From positions 32,328 to 96,327 of the forward strand of contig CAWVNZ010000404.1 in the NCBI GenBank assembly GCA_963930735.1: a stretch of DNA of 64,000 nucleotides, read 5' to 3'. How positions within the stretch are numbered: position 1 is the first letter of the stretch; every line of letters begins with the position of its first letter. Under the pieces are notes generated by a model that made no database searches, was not told the DNA's origin, and worked only from the letters and a program-made list of their open reading frames with translations. The translations under genes were made by a program, and so were the position numbers. The DNA is from Dioctria linearis. Its lineage: Eukaryota; Arthropoda; Insecta; Diptera; Asilidae. Below are positions 32,892 through 46,019 of this stretch, piece by piece.

Positions 32892-35800
32892 ATGCGGAAG
32901 CAGAAATTAAGCGAACTGAAGGCGATTGCCCTCAATGTCAACTCCCTTGTGTCTCACGGAAAATGAGTCTCGCTAAGTCTTTTTCTGGAAGAACACCGTC
33001 CCCATTTCATGTTTCTTTCAGAGACAAATCTAAAAGCAAGGCACAGAGTATCTTTAGAAAAATATTCTCTGCTCAGAAATGACGCGGGTGAGGGTAAGCG
33101 GGGCACCGCTATTAAGAAAAATCTCCACTTCGAACCCACTCAGATTAACTTCTCCAACTTTGAGAGTACGTCTCTTAAGATAAACCTAGATTCCGGTGAA
33201 ACTCTTCTACTTGTTTCGCTCTACATTCCGTGTCATATTCCAGCCTCCTGAGTACGTAGTGATTTAGTCGCGCTGAACGCCTTTTCCCAACAATTCACAT
33301 ATACGATTGTTGGAGGCGATTTCAATGCTAAACACAGCTTATAGAACGATCCCACGACCAACTCCACTGGAACGACCATAGCTAAATTATTGGAAGATAA
33401 TCTCCACAACCACAATTTTTATTACTGTCTCCCAGGACACACCAACCTTCCCCAGATGTGGCTCTTTTCTAGACTATTTCCTCATTTCTGACAATCTCAT
33501 AAACATTCTCCCCCAAATTAAAAATTTTACCTGCCAGGCGCATATATCTGATTCTGACCATTTGGCAGTAGAATTAGAAATAGCTCTACGGAGAGAATTC
33601 TCCGCGAGCACACTAATTGCTCCGGCAATTTCGTCCCAGACCAATGTCGACTGGCCACAGTTTCAGGATAGACTGAATAGCCTACTCCCCAATTTCTTGC
33701 CAGATCGGCATAGAAATCTGTGTAATACAGAAATAGACTTCTATGTTCAATTACTGACAACTGCTCTTCAGGACAACATGTCGTTTTTCTCCACTACGCA
33801 CCAACCTAATAACTACCGGTATAAGAACCTTCCTCCCAGAATTCAAGAACTGTACAAATATAGGCAAAAGTTAAAGAAAACTTTTAATAGAATTTACCGG
33901 CGAAATCTGAATACACAGAACCCGGAATATTCATCTTTACTCTTCCAAATTAGGTGTCTGTCGGTAATCATTGACGAGCAAACCCGTAACTTCGTCGATG
34001 AACAATTTCGCGAGAGGTTGAAATCTATTAAGCCGGGTCCGCGAGCCTTTAGCGAAATCAACAAAGTATGTAGCAGGAAAGTCCAAGTCCCTGAAAAACT
34101 ACTCGATGGCAACAACTGCTTAAATTCTCCTGAAGAGGAAAGCAGTGCCTTCGCCAACTACTTTGAGTCAATCTTCAAAAGCTCGCCTCCAGCTCATCTC
34201 CCTAACTTTCATAGGCAAGTCTTAACTGAAGTAGAAAATGTTGAGACACAAAATACCTCACCAATGGCAGAATTTAGAATGGAAAACACAACTGGAAATC
34301 CAAATGACCAGCAAATATTCGCAAGTCTGCTTCATTTAGCCGCCCTTATTCGGTCACTCAACAATAAAAAGTCGAGTGGCCCAGATGGTATACCGAACTT
34401 CATCATCCGGAAGTTACCACCATTGGCAATCGAAATGCTAACAATAATCTTCAACAATTGTATAAACAATTGTTACTTCCCCAACAGCTGGAAAGTGTCA
34501 AAGATAATACCAATTCCGAAGAAACCTTCTTCAAAAAGCATCTCGGAATTCAGACCGATTTCACTAATCTCCAACTTCGGGAAACTTCTGGAGAGATTAG
34601 TGAAACAACACATTGATGACACTTGCGTGGAGAAGGAGATTAAGCAGCATCAGCAATTTGGATTCAAGGCTATGCACTCTACTCTGCACCCACTATTGAA
34701 ATTCCACACTGATGTGACCCAAGCTCTTAATAAAAAGACTCATACTGTGGCCTGTTTTCTTGATGTTGAGAAGGCCGTCGACTACATCTGGAGAGAAGGT
34801 CTTATCTCCAAACTGATTGGATTTTAGTTACCACCCTACCTCATTCGGATGATAAATAGCTTCATATCTCAGAGACAATTCTTTGTGGAAATAAAGAATT
34901 GCATATCTCGGCATAAGGACATAAAAGCGGCCGTCCCGCAAGGCTCAGTACTCGGGCCATTCCTCTTCAATCTGTTCACGTTTAACCAACCGCAGAATAA
35001 TGGAGGAGTCACGACTCTTCTCTACGCGGATGACTCATTGACGTATGCGCACTCCAAGTCCCCCAAATTGGCGACAAGGAAAGTAGGTGATCATATTGCC
35101 AAGCTTTCAGAGTACTATCGTAAATGGGGCATAAAGATCAATGTCCCTAAATCGAGTTTACTCTGCATCAGAACTGCACGTTCACGCAGAGGCGTATGTC
35201 AAAACGCAAGAAACATTGAAATCACTATCAATAATGAAGTGATAAAACCCACTAAGATTGTCAAATACCTAGGTATAAATTTCAATGAACGTTTTAAGTT
35301 CAACCCTCACGTATAAGCAGTTGCTAGGAAAGCAAGCACTTTGCACTCAGCATGGTCAGTCCTATAATGAGATATAGGAATGAACTCACTCTGAGCACGA
35401 AACTGCTGATGTACAAGCAGCTCATTAGGCCCACGTTAACGTTTTCGTTTCCCATATGGCACACCATTTCGTCAACCTATATGGAGATCCTTGCGAAACT
35501 CGAGAAGAAAACGCTCCGAATCTGCACTGGACTCTACCGAAGGCCCTGTGAAAAGCATTATCGCAGTCAGGTCCTGTATGAGAAAGCTGGTATTTCTCCA
35601 ATATAGGACTATCTGGTTGAGATGATGAAGAAGCAGGCAGCCAAAATCCCCAATCACCCAAATCCAATTGTCCATGAACTAACCAACTTTCCCCACTTAC
35701 CCGCTAACAAATATCTATCGCCTTTTTGTATTTCAACTTGTCATGAAAAATATTACTGCCAAAGAATTTTTACCTTTTTCAGGGAGAATGGAGACAATCA

Positions 35801-35940
35801 CCGATGCTAGGAGAGGAAGAGAGGAGGAGGTTGCAGCCTGCAGGACAGGACATACCCAACTATGCAGACAATACCCGCAACAGGGAGCTTTCAAACACCA
35901 CCAGGATGGGAAGGCAGATGCAGATGTAGCTAGTACTTAA
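32892..35940 (+). pseudogene. Jockey-clade LINE ORF2 (AP endonuclease plus reverse transcriptase)
   Basis: ATG 32892 starts MRKQKLSELKAIALNVNSL, the first block of an apurinic-type endonuclease, with a stop at 32964-32966. FLSETNLK (about 33010) and GGDFNAKH (about 33312-33335) follow. The longest open piece (33562-34827, 421 codons) holds DSDHLAVE just upstream, KSSGPDGIPNFI, SEFRPISLISNFGKLLERLV and CFLDVEKAVDYIW with the catalytic Asp at 34762-34764. It ends at TAG 34825-34827. The next piece has VPQGSVLGPFLFNLF, LLYADDSLTYAHS (YADD 35023-35034) and VKYLGINFN. Later sequence is the C-terminal domain, frame-shifted. Endonuclease and RT catalytic motifs are kept, yet at least four stops and several frameshifts prevent a full protein. 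It would act by target-primed reverse transcription in the nucleus. Confidence 0.9.
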
Positions 35941-36139
35941 GTTAGTTAAGTATTAAATTTTCGAATTACATTTAGTTAATTATAACTAGGTAGCGCTAGC
36001 CGTAGTTTAGAAGTAAGTCATATGTTAGTTAGTAATTCATGTATTTAGAAAATAAGAAAACTCAGGGAAGAGGTTTAGATAAGAAAAATATTGTTAGGTT
36101 AAGTGTTAAAACCTTTTAGCGCAAATAAATAACTTTAAC

Positions 36140-37317
36140 TTGAAAGCCTATGAGGAGAAGAATAATTGTATGTATTCTTTGTACATGCAATTAGATTGGA
36201 AGAATAAAAATTATATATATATGTACAGTGTACATACGAAAAATAGAAAGAAGAAGTCACTGTATGTAGGCAAGTATGAATATCGTGGGAATTGAATGTG
36301 TGCCTGATAATAAATTGCAATTTATGCTTAATTGCACTTTATTATGAGGATGAGTTTTAAGCAAATTAAAATGAGAATTGAAATAATTTTTGTTTTCAGG
36401 GTCAACTAGCGATATTTCAATATGATGTGTGGGAGAATATATTGATGTGTTGACCTTATGGCTGTGATTCGGGGTATTGAGCACCTGAGCCATAACAAAA
36501 GGTCACCCGTGTACGCTAGTATTAACATAAATATATTCAATATTTATGAATTATGATCAAATTATTTACCTCTCATAATTACGGTCCAATGATTCTCTTC
36601 CATTACCCGAAGGTATTATCAGTCAATTAATTAGAGGTTAAATCAAATATTTCAATAACAGTCATAATTAACAAATTATTGTGAATAATAAATTAACATG
36701 ATTATTTCCGATTGCCAAATAATTTTCAAAGCCTGTTGATAGCCTCATTAGCATTCCGGATCAAGGAGCTTTAATAAATGCTTGGATACAATTTTAGATA
36801 AAAGCAATATCGGCTTGCATAGGCATGCAGCCAAAATTTCATTAGCAGAGATATTTTATCAATCGTGGATAAAATCCCACAAATTAACGCAAAGCGTATG
36901 TTTGCCCCGAAAACAAATCCGGACTTTCTCTGAATAAATTTTCCAGGTAACATACTCGTAGTCCGAAAAATCTAATTCAATTGAAATGTTCAATTTCTAC
37001 CTTGCCTGAGGCAATTTTCCAGCATTTTCGAATCTTGTTCATGGGCAGCTATGTGTTATTCATAAATTATACGGGTCGAAAGGTACATACGTGGAAAATG
37101 GCATGGTTTTCAAGGTTCAGTTTTAAAAATGATTTTTTTTTACTGAGGTTTTTTTTATTGTTTTTTCCACTCATATAAAGTGTTCAATTTTTCGGACAAA
37201 TCCTTTTGTAGTGTGCACTTGTGTATAAATAAAATCGAATATAAATTCCCAAATTCTATGAATTTATTCCTTTCCACACTACAACAGATCCCTACAACGG
37301 CTGTTGACAATGTGTTG
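36140..37317. other. Non-coding stretch
   Basis: AT-rich, with a short (TA)n run near 36212-36222. No gene, repeat array or element end was recognised. Confidence 0.5.
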
Positions 37318-37320
37318 TCT

Positions 37321-37381
37321 TGTCCTGTCCTGTCCTGTCCTGTCCTGTCCTGTCCTGCCTGTCCTATCCTGCCCTGTCCTG
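37321..37381 (+). repeat. (TGTCC)n pentanucleotide microsatellite
   Basis: TGTCC is repeated about 12 times, first perfectly and then with interruptions (TGCC, TATCC, TGCCC). Open frames over it on either strand are repeat artefacts. Confidence 0.9.
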
Positions 37382-37384
37382 AAT

Positions 37385-38135
37385 AATATGAGGAGGTTAT
37401 GATATGACACGAGGGTTTTGTATTATTATCCAAATTGTTCAGCTGGCCATGGGAGCTGTAAATAATAATTCTGAGAGCATCGTAAATTTTGGATGTTTGC
37501 CAGAAATGATTTTCGGTGGAACAATTCACTCTCAGTGGTTGTACTCGAAAAGAGAAGTTTTTAAATATTGGTGAATTTAATTATGTATAAAAGAGTTAAA
37601 TGTTGACTTATCATTACATGTATAGCGGAAATTGATTGTTGATTGTGAGTCAATTAGCTATTAATTTTTCAGTAGATTTAACGATAATATTTGATGTTGC
37701 ATTACACGTCTATTAATTTTTTAGCAAGATTAATTGAATTGAATTGTATTCGGTAAGAAATGGGGCATATTCATATAAAATGGAGGTGGAAGCGTAAATC
37801 AGCTATTAATTTATCGTTGATTTAGTTTTGATAGCTTGTAAAAAATTTTAGTCGCTATAAAGATGATCAGCAATTGGCTAGTAAAACTCTTGCCATTCTT
37901 CTATTTTACACAGAGAGTGTCTCATATACAGGGTGATAATAATTAAGGTCAACAAAAAACTTATTACTGAAATAGGGCAGATGGATAAGTTTGCAAAGGG
38001 TTCGGACTTTTGAAGTCAATATGAATATGACGTGTTTTTAGACAAAAATAATATAGGTTAATGAATAAAACTTCCCAAGATACACCAAAGTATCGGGGAA
38101 AGCACGCCATCTTGCGCGCACAATGAGAGAGGTTC
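37385..38135. other. Non-coding stretch
   Basis: AT-rich, nothing coding. ATACAGGGTGATAATAATTAAG near 37926 recalls the ends of the foldback family, perhaps a fragment of one end. Confidence 0.4.
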
Positions 38136-38139
38136 GGCC

Positions 38140-38375
38140 GCCCACCTACAGAGTTAAGTAGCTTCGTCTTAACATTTGGTCGATCTATCGCACTACAGTG
38201 CGGTCAATACCATGACGACGAGCTGCCTAAGTGAGCCACTCGGGGGTAGGCAGATAGTGTAAGAGTTTGCACTTAGTGACCTTTTACACGAAGTGTCTAA
38301 AATTGTTGGTCCCTTCAGGAAATACCAACCGATATAACCAAATACTAGTAGAGGCAGATGCAGATGAGCGGTGAG
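38140..38375 (+). repeat. Dispersed repeat shared with 12.5-12.75 kb
   Basis: AATACCAACCGATATAACC-AATA (38330-38352) and the preceding GTGTAA/CACTTAGTG-like region match the block before the R1-like RT at 12.8 kb. It also contains a small hairpin CTGCCTA...TAGGCAG (38224-38254). RT sequence does not follow here. Confidence 0.6.
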
Positions 38376-38446
38376 GGGGAGGTCGCACCCAGCCCTGCAA
38401 GCCAGCCATAACAACACTCACGCCCGCGCCCAACTATCCGAGTCGA

Positions 38447-38495
38447 TACACACACACACACACACACACCGGCTAGTGGTGTGTGTGGGTGTGTA
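38447..38495. repeat. (AC)n run followed by inverted (GT)n
   Basis: CACACACA... at 38447-38469 is followed by GTGTGTGTGGGTGTGT at 38479-38494, so the two can pair into a hairpin around CCGGCTAGTG. Confidence 0.8.
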
Positions 38496-38499
38496 GCTG

Positions 38500-41400
38500 T
38501 CTCGCTTTGGTTCCATTCATTACGCTTCTTTACTGTCATAAACACGTTACAACTAATTTGAGAATACAACTTAATTAAATAAATGGCTGTGAATCTCCAA
38601 TTGCCTAATGAATCATAAGTATCTACTGAGCCATTAGTTACTTAAATAGTCATTAGGAGCTCTGTTTGTCTAAGGTATAACACCGGCGCGGTATAATCAT
38701 TTAATACACGAACATTGTAGAACCCAATTTTATACTGCAATGTTGGCTGCAACTTTTTCTGACATTTAATATTTGACGCGTGTGAGGTTGTGTCTATTTC
38801 ATTTTTATTTTCCATATAGAGAAGTAATTTCACAATATTTGCTCACATTTTGTATGTGCGCGGAGTCTTCTTAAGAAAAGTGACAAATTAAATGGCAAAT
38901 CAAGTGATAAATCACACATAAATTCTCTAATTAATTTCTCTGCATCGTAAACCGCAAGTGTATATCTGAAATTCTTTATTGTTATTAACATAATTGCAAT
39001 ATCAATATTGAAATTGCAAGTGTGTGCGCAGTGTATATTACTTTACCTGCCATTCTTACATAGATAATTTCAAATGTAACTAAAATAACACAGCATTAAT
39101 AGAAATTATTCATTCTTCTTCTTCTAACCGCATGACACGTCAATAGTTAAATTATTTTATTATAGCTACCTTCGCAGACTAGACAGTAGTAATAAGTTAC
39201 TGAGACACTATTTTTTTTTATGATTCTTGTCTCAATTAAGAGTAAAATTTATATCAAAATTGCTTGTATAACCGAATATCCACGTCATACTTAAATACAA
39301 TTCTTAGGTAACAAGGTTAAGTTCCTCAAATTATTGAAAGAATAAATAGGCAGAAAGTTAGCCTAAACTGTATAGAGTTACTTTAATAAAATTATATAAA
39401 ATCCTGAACTGCACATTCATATATATTTATTATATGATATACATGTATACAAATTTATGAACATTTTCTGGCACTAATATCGTAAATTTGTTTTACTGTC
39501 TTAAGGATAAAAATGGAGATTTGATTGATTTTAGCTGCAGTTTTCGAACAAATACGAAAAAGTTTATTTCTCCTATCCAAATTGATGTCCATCTGTTGTT
39601 CGTTTACTTCCGAGGGATCATCATTAGGCGAAGAAATACGTTTTCTGTAAACAGTTTGCTCAGTTTTACGATGTGATAAAAGCAGCTGGTCTTATGTTGG
39701 TAAGTGGCACCTGCTGTGGTGAATTTTTCCTTGTTTTTAGATAGATAAATTCCTGTGAGGGAAATTGATGTTTGTTTGAATAAAAGGAACTTCATCGTCG
39801 ATTATTTATTTTCACAATGAAAATTAGAAGATTGTTAATTACTACATTTATTTGCAGGGTGATAAGTGATAATTGCACAAATTTCTCTTATAGAAATAAA
39901 ATTTGGAAAATTGTGATTAAAATAGAATAGAAATGATTCCTACGTGTAAATTATGATGAGGTCGATCGACTAACCGAAGTAAATTACCCAAAGTGGGGTA
40001 GAAATAGAATTCTTAGATGTACCTACTCAATAGATAAGAAACAACATATGGTACTAACGTCATCATCACTACACGCGCTTCGAGCGCCCATAAAAAAAGT
40101 GTTCTGTTGTTAAAATTTCACGATAAATAAATTCAAAAGTCGCAATTTAAAAAATTAACGATTGGGCGATTGAATCCTTAAACACACCCATAAGCGAAGG
40201 ACTGCTCCTCACCTTTTAAATACATAATAGGGTGTTCCTCACTTAAATATTTACGAAAAAGAATCGACAAACGAAAAGTCAGTCCTTCAAAAACCATAAA
40301 TATATTTTGTAAGAAATTGTGTTGATTATGTTTGGCCTGGAGCCGCCAAAATGATTTTTAGTTCCTTTTATATGGGAAAATGATTTTTTTTTCTATCGTA
40401 AATTAAAATAAAATAATTTATACTATACTTTATTATTTTCAATGTGCAAAAAAAGAATCTTCCGATTATACAGTACTAACTTACACGGTATTGTACGGAA
40501 ATTCAATCACTGTATTTTTTAAATAAACTAAAAGAATATTATACTACCTGAAAGAATTCCTCACTTATGGCATTACGCAAATAGAAGGCAGAGTCTCTCA
40601 AAAAGACAAGAAAGATTTGCATAATTTGCACCCAAATCTCTCATGAAAACTGCGGGAATATTTTATAAATTCGGAAATGTCTGTTAAAAGACAAAAATTG
40701 TTAAGCATATTGAGTTGAGCGGTACATATGATGATAGTTCAGCATCAAAGGCTAGCTTTGAAGTGGTCTGGTGGATTGCCTTAAACAACAGCTTTGAAAA
40801 TGACATAGATTATGTGTGGTCAGAAAGAAGCCATGAACCAAATCTCAATGTCCTTCTCCACAAAAGAAAGATTTTCTTTTTTAGCAGAAAATATGAGGGA
40901 ATAAGTCATATCCTCAAAAAGAGAAAATTAGTAAATGCTTCGCTATTCAGCTTAATGAGACTACACTGAGAAAATTAAAACAACATCATTCCTCTACATG
41001 GGCTTCGAAGGCTAAAAAAAAAAGCATTTTTTTTTTTAATATAATAACTAAATTATTTTATTCAAATTTTTAAGCATATAATGAGATATATAATGAATAT
41101 TTTATAAATTTTCATTCAAGTTCAAACTTGAACATAAAATAATAGAAATAGCTGTAGATATACGAAATTACAAGAGGTCAAAAACCGCATAGCAAAAAAC
41201 AAATAAGCAATAATTGCTCGAAATAATTATTGAACTCTTGCTTGCTAGGCAAATTGCGCAAAGTAAACAATTGCCCCCAATAATTATTGAACTCGAGACA
41301 AATATTGCTTACTACATAGCACCTCATGTTCATTACCCTAAGTTGCTTAGTTAGTAATTTTTGAGAATTATAAAAGCAGTAGTAATATAAGATGTTTTTA

Positions 41401-42870
41401 AGTTTTAGTAAAGTACTACCCAAGTAAAGTAGCCTGCCTTTTACTTTACGTTAGTATCCAGCATTTAAGCCCCCACCAGTGGTAAGCTTGAGTCATCATT
41501 AACGCCTATTTTCAGCTCTTGAGTCTAACCAGAAGTACACTTCGCTACGCCAAATCCCAAGCACTCGAGCTAAATAAAAAACAATTTCGAAAATTCAGCC
41601 GGTGTGACCTAGTTTTCGAAGACCCAAAAAAAAAAAAAGTGTCCTCAGGATAACTCATGATAGCATTACCTCATATTAAAAAACCAATTGTTTTCTGTTA
41701 GTAGCTAAGTATAGCACGTGACTGAACAAAAGATTTAAAAAAAAATTATTTTTATTTTTGAGAGTTGTATCTAAAAAATTACAATTTTTGGTATAATTTA
41801 CACTACGTATTGTCTTGTAAAATTAGTTGTAATCGAAAAAAAAGAAAAGCCTTCGTTCAGTCACTAGTCAGTACAAATTTGAGTAAGTGTGCAAAATTTC
41901 AATAGGATCAGTGCATTAGTTTTTCAGATATCGTGTCCACCGGGTTGAAAAATTGTGTTTTTAGAAAAAACCAATTAAAGTTTAAAGTAGGAATAAAAGG
42001 AAAGAATTTTTTTTCAACTTACATAGAATCGTCGATTCCAACTACATAAAGCTAAGATCCTGCTACATATGCAATGTCCAGGGCATATTAAAATAAAATA
42101 TTTAAAATAGGTGCCCCTTTGAAAGTGAGAGAAGTGAGCGAGAGAGACAGACAAGCAATATCTAAGCAGCTGCCTCAATACTTTTACTCCGATTGTATTA
42201 AAACTTTGGGAAAATATTCCAGACATAATGTGCTATTAGATAAAAAAATTAAAAAATATGCTTTTTTTCCTTCGAAACCCATAAGTGAAGAAGTTTTGAA
42301 GAATATAGTTTTCCTTCATAAAAACGATTTTAATTTATGTTATCACATTTATTTTATACTTTTCAAATTTATAATTATATTCTCCGTGTAAATAAATTCA
42401 ATTAACCTTTCGAATTTAAGCAATCTATGATTTCCTCCCTTTCAAATCAAGAGGGTAACGTCGGCGTAAATAAATCTTATTTAGAGTAAATAGATAAAAA
42501 ATTTCCCCGATCCCTGACATTAAGTAAGCACTTGGAAGCTTAGGTTCACTTTATAATGAAATTAGCAACACATTTTAAAATTTGCTGTGGTCTTTTAGTG
42601 ACTTCTGTAACGCCACTACTGACACTTCATGACTGAATTAAATTGACTGAATGATTTTCGCAAAAGTATTTATCTTCTGCCATGGATATATCTATATCAG
42701 TAATTTTCACCTGAAAGAGTTAACTCGTTTGAAGAACCACATGCTCTGAATTCTATTTATTGACAGCGATCACTTCCTCTATAGTACAGGCCATGGCGTT
42801 AAGACTTTTCTTTGCTTACATATGTATGAAAAACGTGTCGTATGAATGCTTTTTAGCATTACCTCTTACA
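38500..42870. other. Long non-coding stretch
   Basis: More than 4 kb of AT-rich DNA. Direct repeats of TAATTATTGAACTC occur near 41222 and 41279. A frame at 40715-40969 vaguely recalls a hAT transposase N terminus but is too weak to call. Otherwise nothing is recognised. Confidence 0.45.
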
Positions 42871-42877
42871 GAGAATC

Positions 42878-43900
42878 AAGCACGTTTCATACTTAAAACT
42901 TTATACCGAATAAACCTCGCTTCTGGTGACAGTATCTTTAGCGACCTTTTATAGGTAAAAATGTTTACATTTAGGAAAGTAAAAGTAAATGTGGGTATCT
43001 CAACAAAATTACAATTTTTTCTGCGCTTTCCTAAAGTCTACCCAATTCAATGTGGAGTTAGAGTACAGTTTTCACTCAAAGCGAAAAACTATTTTCTTTT
43101 GCAATTTATTTATAAATATCTTGCCCCATACGGAACTAGAACTAAACATTTTTTAGAATTGGTCATACATAAATGCTATGGAAGTATTTTTTAAATTTGG
43201 ATTTTTGCGATTCTAAATAAAATTTTTAAATAAAAAATATATAAAATTAAGAAATGCAGGAGGAAAGGCATCTATCTCGTTATCTCAGTGATAAGAGAGT
43301 TGACTGGAAAGCGAAAGGTCCTGATATTAAAAACTGCCGAAGTAGTTGCTTGCTTATCTTGTGTTTAATAATTTAATTTAAAACTGTAAAATTAACAATT
43401 TCAAAAATTCTTCCATTACAATAGTTTTTTAATGAAAGCTTTAAGTCAGAGGGTCTTTCCTCTGCAGATAATGAATATTGTTTTCTGATGAATGATACAT
43501 TCAAATACATAATAATTTGGCATGAATGTAATACATATATATAATAATTCGATTTCATTCAATTACACTTCATTTGTTTGTTATACTTCATGATAAGGCT
43601 TTCTGATATCAATTTTTCATTATCTAATTTTGAAAAGTTTATTAGAAGCGAAAAGAGAAAGAGAGAATCTTTGTTATTATTTTCAGCGAAAGCTTTACAC
43701 ATACATACTTCACAGCAAATTGGGTAGAGTTTAGAAAGCTCACTTAAAAATTTGTAATTTTGTTGAAATACTCCAATCACAGTTGCTTTCACTTTCCTGA
43801 TAGTAAACATTTTTACCTATAGATAGACATAAGAATTACCATCACTAGAAGCGTGGTTTATGCAATATAAATATCTGAACATAAAACGTGCTTGATTTCC
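42878..43900. repeat. Inverted repeat, arms about 220 bp, spacer about 570 bp
   Basis: Left arm: AATCAAGCACGTTT (about 42880), TAGGTAAAAATGTTTAC (about 42953-42969), AGGAAAGTAAAAG, CAACAAAATTAC and CTACCCAATT-GCTGTG-type words to about 43100. The right arm, read on the minus strand from about 43895 down to 43680, has the same words in the same order. Both arms therefore open a similar frame starting MFT-RKVK (42961 on plus; 43810 on minus). A tRNA-like segment lies in the spacer. It is probably a foldback-type element; no terminal target duplication was identified. Confidence 0.72.
43266..43345 (+). other. tRNA-like segment, possible SINE head
   Basis: CTCGTTATCTCAGTGATAAG followed by AGAGTTGACTGGAAAGCGAA and AGGTCCTGATATTAAAA resembles a decayed tRNA. 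ATCTCAGTGATAAGAG approximates an A box (TRGYNNAGYNGG), and GGTCCTGATAT falls at the B-box position (GGTTCGANTCC) but matches it poorly. It is too degenerate for a functional tRNA and fits a tRNA-derived SINE or a tRNA pseudogene. Confidence 0.35.
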
Positions 43901-43904
43901 TACC

Positions 43905-46015
43905 CTGGCAGAAAAATCATGATGAGTTCATCAATGAGCTCTAGTCAGATATGAGGGAGAAAAAATCATTTATTTACTTGTTCACAGATAATGCGCACGA
44001 GATACTGCATACTTCTATTTTATCCATTTCTAAATAATAGATGAGTACATCGATGGGTATATAATTAATGTTACGATAAGCTTATTAATGAGGATATCAA
44101 CGAGTGATATGATGAGTTCTTCAAATCAACAGAACGATCAGTTTAGTACTGATTTTACGATTCATTTCACATATTGTTCCAAAATCAAACACCGGCTTCA
44201 AATCAAATTCACCTATTCTCCAGATTATGTTTTCTAAAATGAACGCAAAAACGTGGAGGCATCTGCATGATTGTACAGGATTATGTAAAAGGGTTGGTTT
44301 AGCACAGTAGCAGTAGCCACATCCCTCTCAAAGAAGCTACTGTTATGGGAAGGACAGAAAACCATTATTAGGAAAAAGAGAGATCAATTAAGAAACAGGG
44401 ATGCTGTAGGGACGCTAAGGCACAACAATTTAGGCATAAAGTCCTGTTCAGCATATGATCGACAGCCCAGATAACTTAGAACAAGTTCTAACCAACTTCT
44501 CGATATGCTTCACAGGATATGAGAGCATCTTTTCTGACTACACGGATTGATATCAAAATACATATTCTTTCCATATGCTTTTTATAACACTCATGTCCGC
44601 CATGCTAAGCGAAATCTTCGGACGTCGCGTTGGTCATAATTGTGATAATCGGAGATAAGATAAGGTATTGAAAACCTATCATTCTTATGTCCCATTTTCC
44701 AAAATGAATGTTAAAACACATTCTCTTCATACCCAGTGGAAAATTTTTACCGAAATTGAATGAAATTTACCGATTTGGAGCCGATCGTATGTGTCCAAAA
44801 AGTATCTTTTTAGAACATATTCCATTTTGTTACCTAAGAGTCTCCCCCGGAAGATCAAAAAAAAAATATTAATTTAAAATCAATAAATTACTTCAAAACC
44901 CAACAAATTACAAAAATAAATTCAAAATCCTATAAATTTTGTTTTGCTTCACTCAGTTTTATGTTCCAGTATTAATTGCAGGGTTCTTGATTTCTGGTAG
45001 AAAAAAAAAGAAGAAATTTTAAATTGTAGATAAACAATAAAAATACATTTCGCTCTAATATATCCATTATGAGAACGACGAATATACCTTCTTAGCTCCT
45101 TCTCATAATCCTTTCTAACAATATCTGTAACACAGAACCTAAGGTGTTTATGTTAAAATAAGTATCCAGTATAAAATGTATATTTTAAAACATTTTCATA
45201 CCTGTGAATTTGAATTAAAAGTGGGTTTACATACCTATACATATCCAAATACCGTAGGATGACGAGTTCATGAAAGTTGACATCCTGGTAAGTGAAATTA
45301 TCTCCCATAGGTAAGTACGTTGTGATTATTCGTAGGTACTGAATTTTATATTATTCATAAAAGTTAATTTAAATGCAGTTAAACGAAAAAAAAACAAAAA
45401 TTATTTAAATATTTTACTGCTAAAAAATAATTATTACGTTAATACATTTATCACGTAAAAAAAATATTTTTGTTTCTTTTTACATTTTCACTTGAACTTG
45501 AAAGTACATCTTTTTACATTATTGAAATGTATTATGGTAAAAACTTTATAAAAAAACATCTAAAATATTCAAACTTTAATTTTGTACACAACTCCAGTAA
45601 TTTATTGTCAAATTTATTAAGATATCAGAGAATGTCTTATTATATGCATTGAGTACATATTAGACACAAAGTGACGTCAACACAATTTTCTCTCCAGACA
45701 AAATGGTTTAACGTAGGTCGTACCGAGAATACCTTGTATTCTCTGTTCCACGGGAGGTGGTGGCCAAAAAGAGTAGTGCAAGAGTATTGTCTTCATTTTG
45801 TGATATATTCTAAAGTAAAAGGAGACAAAATTATTAAAAAAATTAAATTGTTAAAAATGTGACCGGAAAGTAACACGCGAGAAGCAAGCAGAAGAAAGTG
45901 GAATAAAAACGAGGATTGAAGAAATAAAGATGGAGCAATGAAATAATACTAGTAGAAGAAAAAATAATGAGGATATTTCACCGTATCACAGAGTATAGCG
46001 GAAAGACTGTAAAAC
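43905..46015. other. Non-coding stretch
   Basis: AT-rich, no gene recognised. The part from 44240 to 44530 is slightly less AT-rich and could be an old insert, but no motif supports a call. Confidence 0.45.
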
Positions 46016-46019
46016 CAAC

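Larger units (their letters stand above)
31277..36135 (+). mobile_element. Nearly full-length jockey-clade LINE, inactive
   Basis: About 4.86 kb with both ORFs in order: ORF1 31406-32828 and ORF2 32892-35940. Upstream, TCAGTG at 31276-31281 resembles the initiator that jockey-type elements often carry at their very 5' end. The 3' UTR of about 190 bp ends with AAATAAATAA near 36123-36132, a normal A-rich LINE tail. Both frames hold several disruptions, so the copy is dead, but it is the least decayed LINE in the window. The element boundaries are estimates, since I did not find a target duplication. Confidence 0.8.

Noticed and set aside
37155..37529. Open frames with GQDRT and CPVLS repeats
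   Set aside because: Artefacts of the TGTCC microsatellite.
40715..40969. Frame resembling the N-terminal part of hAT-type transposases (SASKASFEVVWWIALNN)
   Set aside because: The similarity covers about 17 residues and the following sequence does not continue the family pattern.
44240..44530. Possible coding relic of a retroelement
   Set aside because: Translations in all frames gave no recognisable RT, gag or transposase block.
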